Assembly (NCBI RefSeq): GCF_000161455.1
Contig: NZ_CM000745.1
Coordinates: forward strand, 1,402,063-1,466,062
Direction of reading: 5' to 3'
From: Bacillus pseudomycoides DSM 12442
GTDB taxonomy: Bacteria > Bacillota > Bacilli > Bacillales > Bacillaceae_G
DNA: 64,000 nucleotides
Part shown: one piece after another, positions 62,363 through 64,000 of the stretch
How positions within the stretch are numbered: the stretch's first letter is position 1
Layout: each line of letters starts with the position of its first letter
Program-made: the position numbers and the translations under genes
Notes under the pieces: model-generated
What the model saw: only the letters and a program-made list of their open reading frames with translations
Told to the model about the DNA's origin: nothing
The model's database searches: none

Positions 62363-63196
62363 ATGATTGTTACAGTCGAATGGTTACGTGATCACATAGA
62401 AGATGAACATGTCCGTGTAGTCGATTGTCGTTTTGACTTAGCTGATTCAAATTGGGGACGAAAGCAGTATGAAAAAGAACATATTCCCCATGCATTATAT
62501 TTTGACTTAAATCTTGATTTATCAAGCGCTGTTACGGAGCATGGTGGTCGTCATCCACTCCCAAGTCTTGAGAATTTTGCCGAAAAGCTTTCTCAGGCTG
62601 GTATTGATGAAAATACGACAGTGGTTGCATATGATAGTCAAGCTGGTGCAATGGCTTCGCGTCTATGGTGGCTATTAACATATGTAGGACATCAAAAAGC
62701 ATATGTGTTAAATGGTGGGTTTCCTGCTTGGAAAGACCAAAATTTATCTACAACAGCTGAAGTTCCAACCATTGAACGGAAAAAATTCATACCGAATGTG
62801 CAAGACAACATGCTTGTAACGATGAAAGATGTGAAAGAAAAAATTCGTACAAATGCAGATGTTACGTTAATTGATTCGAGAGAGCCAAAACGTTATGCTG
62901 GCGCTGAAGAATCTGTTGATCCTAAAGCTGGTCACATTCCAACAGCAGAAAATTATTTTTGGAAAGATGGAATCACATCGGAAGGTCAGTTCAAAGATAA
63001 AGAGGAACAAGAAGATCGTTTCCGCTATCTTAGTAAAGAGAAGGAAACAATCGTCTATTGCGGATCTGGTGTAACAGCATGCCCGAATGTATTAGCGTTA
63101 CAAACAGCTGGTTTTCGTAACGTGAAGTTATATGCTGGAAGCTGGAGTGATTGGATTTCTTATCCAGAAAACCAAATTGTAAAAGAAGGACAGTAA
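62363..63196 (+). CDS. two-domain sulfurtransferase (rhodanese)
   Basis: 277 residues, two rhodanese domains (about 5-125 and 155-275). The active-site loop is CGSGVTACPN near residue 233, and the N-terminal domain has VRVVDCRFDL. It belongs to the thiosulfate/3-mercaptopyruvate sulfurtransferase (SseA) group; the CGSGVT loop favours 3-mercaptopyruvate. No signal peptide. Starts two bases after ypbS with a poor RBS, so probably coupled. Confidence 0.9.
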   Translation: MIVTVEWLRDHIEDEHVRVVDCRFDLADSNWGRKQYEKEHIPHALYFDLNLDLSSAVTEHGGRHPLPSLENFAEKLSQAGIDENTTVVAYDSQAGAMASRLWWLLTYVGHQKAYVLNGGFPAWKDQNLSTTAEVPTIERKKFIPNVQDNMLVTMKDVKEKIRTNADVTLIDSREPKRYAGAEESVDPKAGHIPTAENYFWKDGITSEGQFKDKEEQEDRFRYLSKEKETIVYCGSGVTACPNVLALQTAGFRNVKLYAGSWSDWISYPENQIVKEGQ

Positions 63197-63266
63197 CCTC
63201 TTGCGTGCAAAAATATTTTGTATTAAAATAAGGTCACAAGCAAGAATTTGCTTCAAAATATTACAT

Positions 63267-63295
63267 TTTACACATTGCATGCAATGTGATAAGAT
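63267..63295 (+). promoter_or_regulatory. candidate promoter of the first 6S-like RNA
   Basis: TTTACA (63267-63272), 17 bases, TAAGAT (63290-63295). Confidence 0.5.
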
Positions 63296-63302
63296 AACGA
63301 CA

Positions 63303-63500
63303 AGTAAATAAAGCATCCTGCGGTGTACGTAACTTATTTATGTCTAAAACCGATGTTAGTTATACGGAAGCTCAACATTTAGCGACCATCATCAAGCCTT
63401 CCATGTGGAGGAAGATGTACGGTAGCTGTGAGGGCATCCACCTGCGAGTAGCGGGTTTTTGGACATTTACGAGGGACGGCACGTGCGGGGGTCTTATTTT
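63303..63500 (+). ncRNA. 6S RNA-like, copy 1
   Basis: About 195 bases forming one long irregular hairpin. The closing stem CCTGCG-GTGT pairs with CACG-(G)-TGCGGGG, with a bulged G; then ATGTCT pairs with GGACAT and AAAACC with GGTTTT, leaving a large central bubble and an ACCTG / CGGGT hairpin on the 3' side. This is the 6S RNA plan (E. coli CTGAGATGTTCG / CGGCATCTCGG is equivalent). 6S binds sigma-A RNA polymerase. Ends are estimates. Confidence 0.72.
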
Positions 63501-63517
63501 AACTAACATTATATAAA

Positions 63518-63700
63518 ATTCCTACGGTGTACGTAGCTTATGTATGTCTTAAACCAATAAGTATAATACGGAAGTTCAATATTTAAATGTAAACAGCATG
63601 CCATCTTTTTAAGAAGGAAGCTGAAAGCATTTATGAGAACATCCACCTGTGAGAGCAGGTTTATGGACATCTAGAGAGAACGGCATGTGTGGGGCTATAT
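63518..63700 (+). ncRNA. 6S RNA-like, copy 2 (tandem)
   Basis: Shares blocks with copy 1: CGGTGTACGTA, TATGTCTTAAACC, ATACGGAAG, CATCCACCTG, GGACAT, CGGCATGTG. The closing stem CCTACG-GTGT pairs with a matching 3' strand; at one position copy 1 has G-C and copy 2 A-T, a compensating change. A possible own promoter (TATATAAA at 63510) overlaps the end of copy 1. Confidence 0.7.
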
Positions 63701-63701
63701 A

Positions 63702-63738
63702 AAAAACCTTACGTTTTATACGTAAGGTTTTTTTGTTT
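63702..63738 (+). terminator. terminator after the 6S-like pair
   Basis: AAAAACCTTACGT / ACGTAAGGTTTTT hairpin with seven Ts. Confidence 0.92.
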
Positions 63739-63807
63739 TAGGAACCTTTTATCGGGACTATGGAAATGATTAGAATTTCATTGTGTGGAGAGCATAAAAA
63801 TATTAGA

Positions 63808-63847
63808 AATCAAATGAAACTCCCAATTATGGGAGTTTCATTTGATT
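63808..63847. terminator. long perfect palindrome, likely bidirectional terminator
   Basis: AATCAAATGAAACTCCCA pairs without mismatch with TGGGAGTTTCATTTGATT around a 4-base loop. Lies between the RNA pair and the minus-strand gene at the window end. Confidence 0.6.
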
Positions 63848-63945
63848 GTTACCCCGCATTAACTGTCCGTAAAAGCCCGATTCGTTCAACTAATAATCAG
63901 TGAGGGATGAAGAAAACCCCCACTGATTAAAGTTTCACTTTATCT
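63848..63945 (-). repeat. bcr1-like repeat, fullest copy in the window
   Basis: On the reverse strand: ATAAAGTGAAACTTTAATCA, a CAGTGGGGG / CCCTCACTG hairpin, ATTAGTTGAACGAATCGGGC, TTTTACGGACAGTTAATGCG, GGG. This is the pattern I know as the bcr1 repeat of the B. cereus group. Related remnants lie at 19343, 30803, 39737 and 47380. Confidence 0.7.
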
Positions 63946-64000
63946 GTGCCCACCTGTAAAATTTCCATAATAAACATAGCACTTTCGGTCTTCATCAATC
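63940..64000 (-). CDS. C-terminal end of an unidentified gene (continues past the window)
   Basis: On the reverse strand the frame reads IDEDRKCYVYYGNFTGGHR then TAA (63940-63942). The TAA belongs to the start of the bcr1-like repeat. Too short to identify. Confidence 0.45.
   Translation of the reverse strand, partial: IDEDRKCYVYYGNFTGGHR

Noticed and set aside
63303..63700. Tandem riboswitches (for example of the cyclic-di-GMP kind)
   Set aside because: No gene follows, and the long rod with central bubble, bulged closing stem and 3' hairpin fits 6S RNA better.

Overview
The window is low-GC Firmicute chromosome. Gene order and protein sequences point to the Bacillus cereus group: core Bacillus synteny (folE-hep-menG-ndk-aro, qcrABC, ypj-dapB-bsh-cca-birA-pan-dinG, ypm-aspB-dnaD-nth-ponA-recU, ypp, gpsB-rnpB, ypwA, dynA), together with bcr1-like interspersed repeats, which are known from that group. 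Sporulation genes (sspM, yppG, a cotD-type coat gene, ypjB) and bacillithiol genes (bshA, bshB1) fit a spore-forming Bacillus. I cannot name the species from sequence alone.

Layout. 1-3.7 kb: end of folE, then heptaprenyl diphosphate synthase (hepS, hepT), menG and ndk, feeding menaquinone synthesis. 3.7-9.6 kb: the shikimate/aromatic cluster aroC-aroB-aroH-hisC-aroA. aroH is broken by small deletions, the tyrA expected between hisC and aroA is absent, and three copies of a repeat lie just upstream of aroC and aroA. 9.7-17.4 kb: ypiA, ypiB, ypiF, the bc-type menaquinol:cytochrome c reductase qcrABC, membrane genes, ypjB and a YugP-like protease. 17.6-30.8 kb: a uracil-DNA glycosylase-like gene, a YitT protein, then ypjD-dapB-mgsA-bshB1-bshA-cca-birA, a panB leader with terminator, panBCD and dinG. 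31-40 kb: ypmA-ypmB-aspB, dnaD-nth-ypoC, and convergent ponA-recU. 38.6-43.3 kb: yppC to yppG, sspM, a repetitive CotD-like coat gene, ypsA and gpsB. 43.3-49 kb: RNase P RNA, a THUMP methyltransferase, ypvA helicase and the M32 carboxypeptidase ypwA. 49-57 kb: a GNAT and a SUKH gene, a ba3-type oxidase operon whose subunit IIa gene is frameshifted in an A9 tract, methionine aminopeptidase, the guanine-riboswitch-controlled xpt-pbuX operon, and a DUF418 membrane gene. 57-64 kb: a short Fur-box-controlled unit encoding a 28-residue membrane peptide, the double dynamin dynA, small conserved genes, a two-domain sulfurtransferase, and two tandem RNAs that fold like 6S RNA.

Most genes are ordinary housekeeping. 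The points worth a second look are the eroded tyrosine branch of the aro cluster with its private repeat, the Fur-controlled micro-gene with an orphan small-transcript unit beside it, the tandem 6S-like pair with a compensatory base change, the frameshifted oxidase subunit, and bcr1-like repeats that supply or abut gene stop codons.
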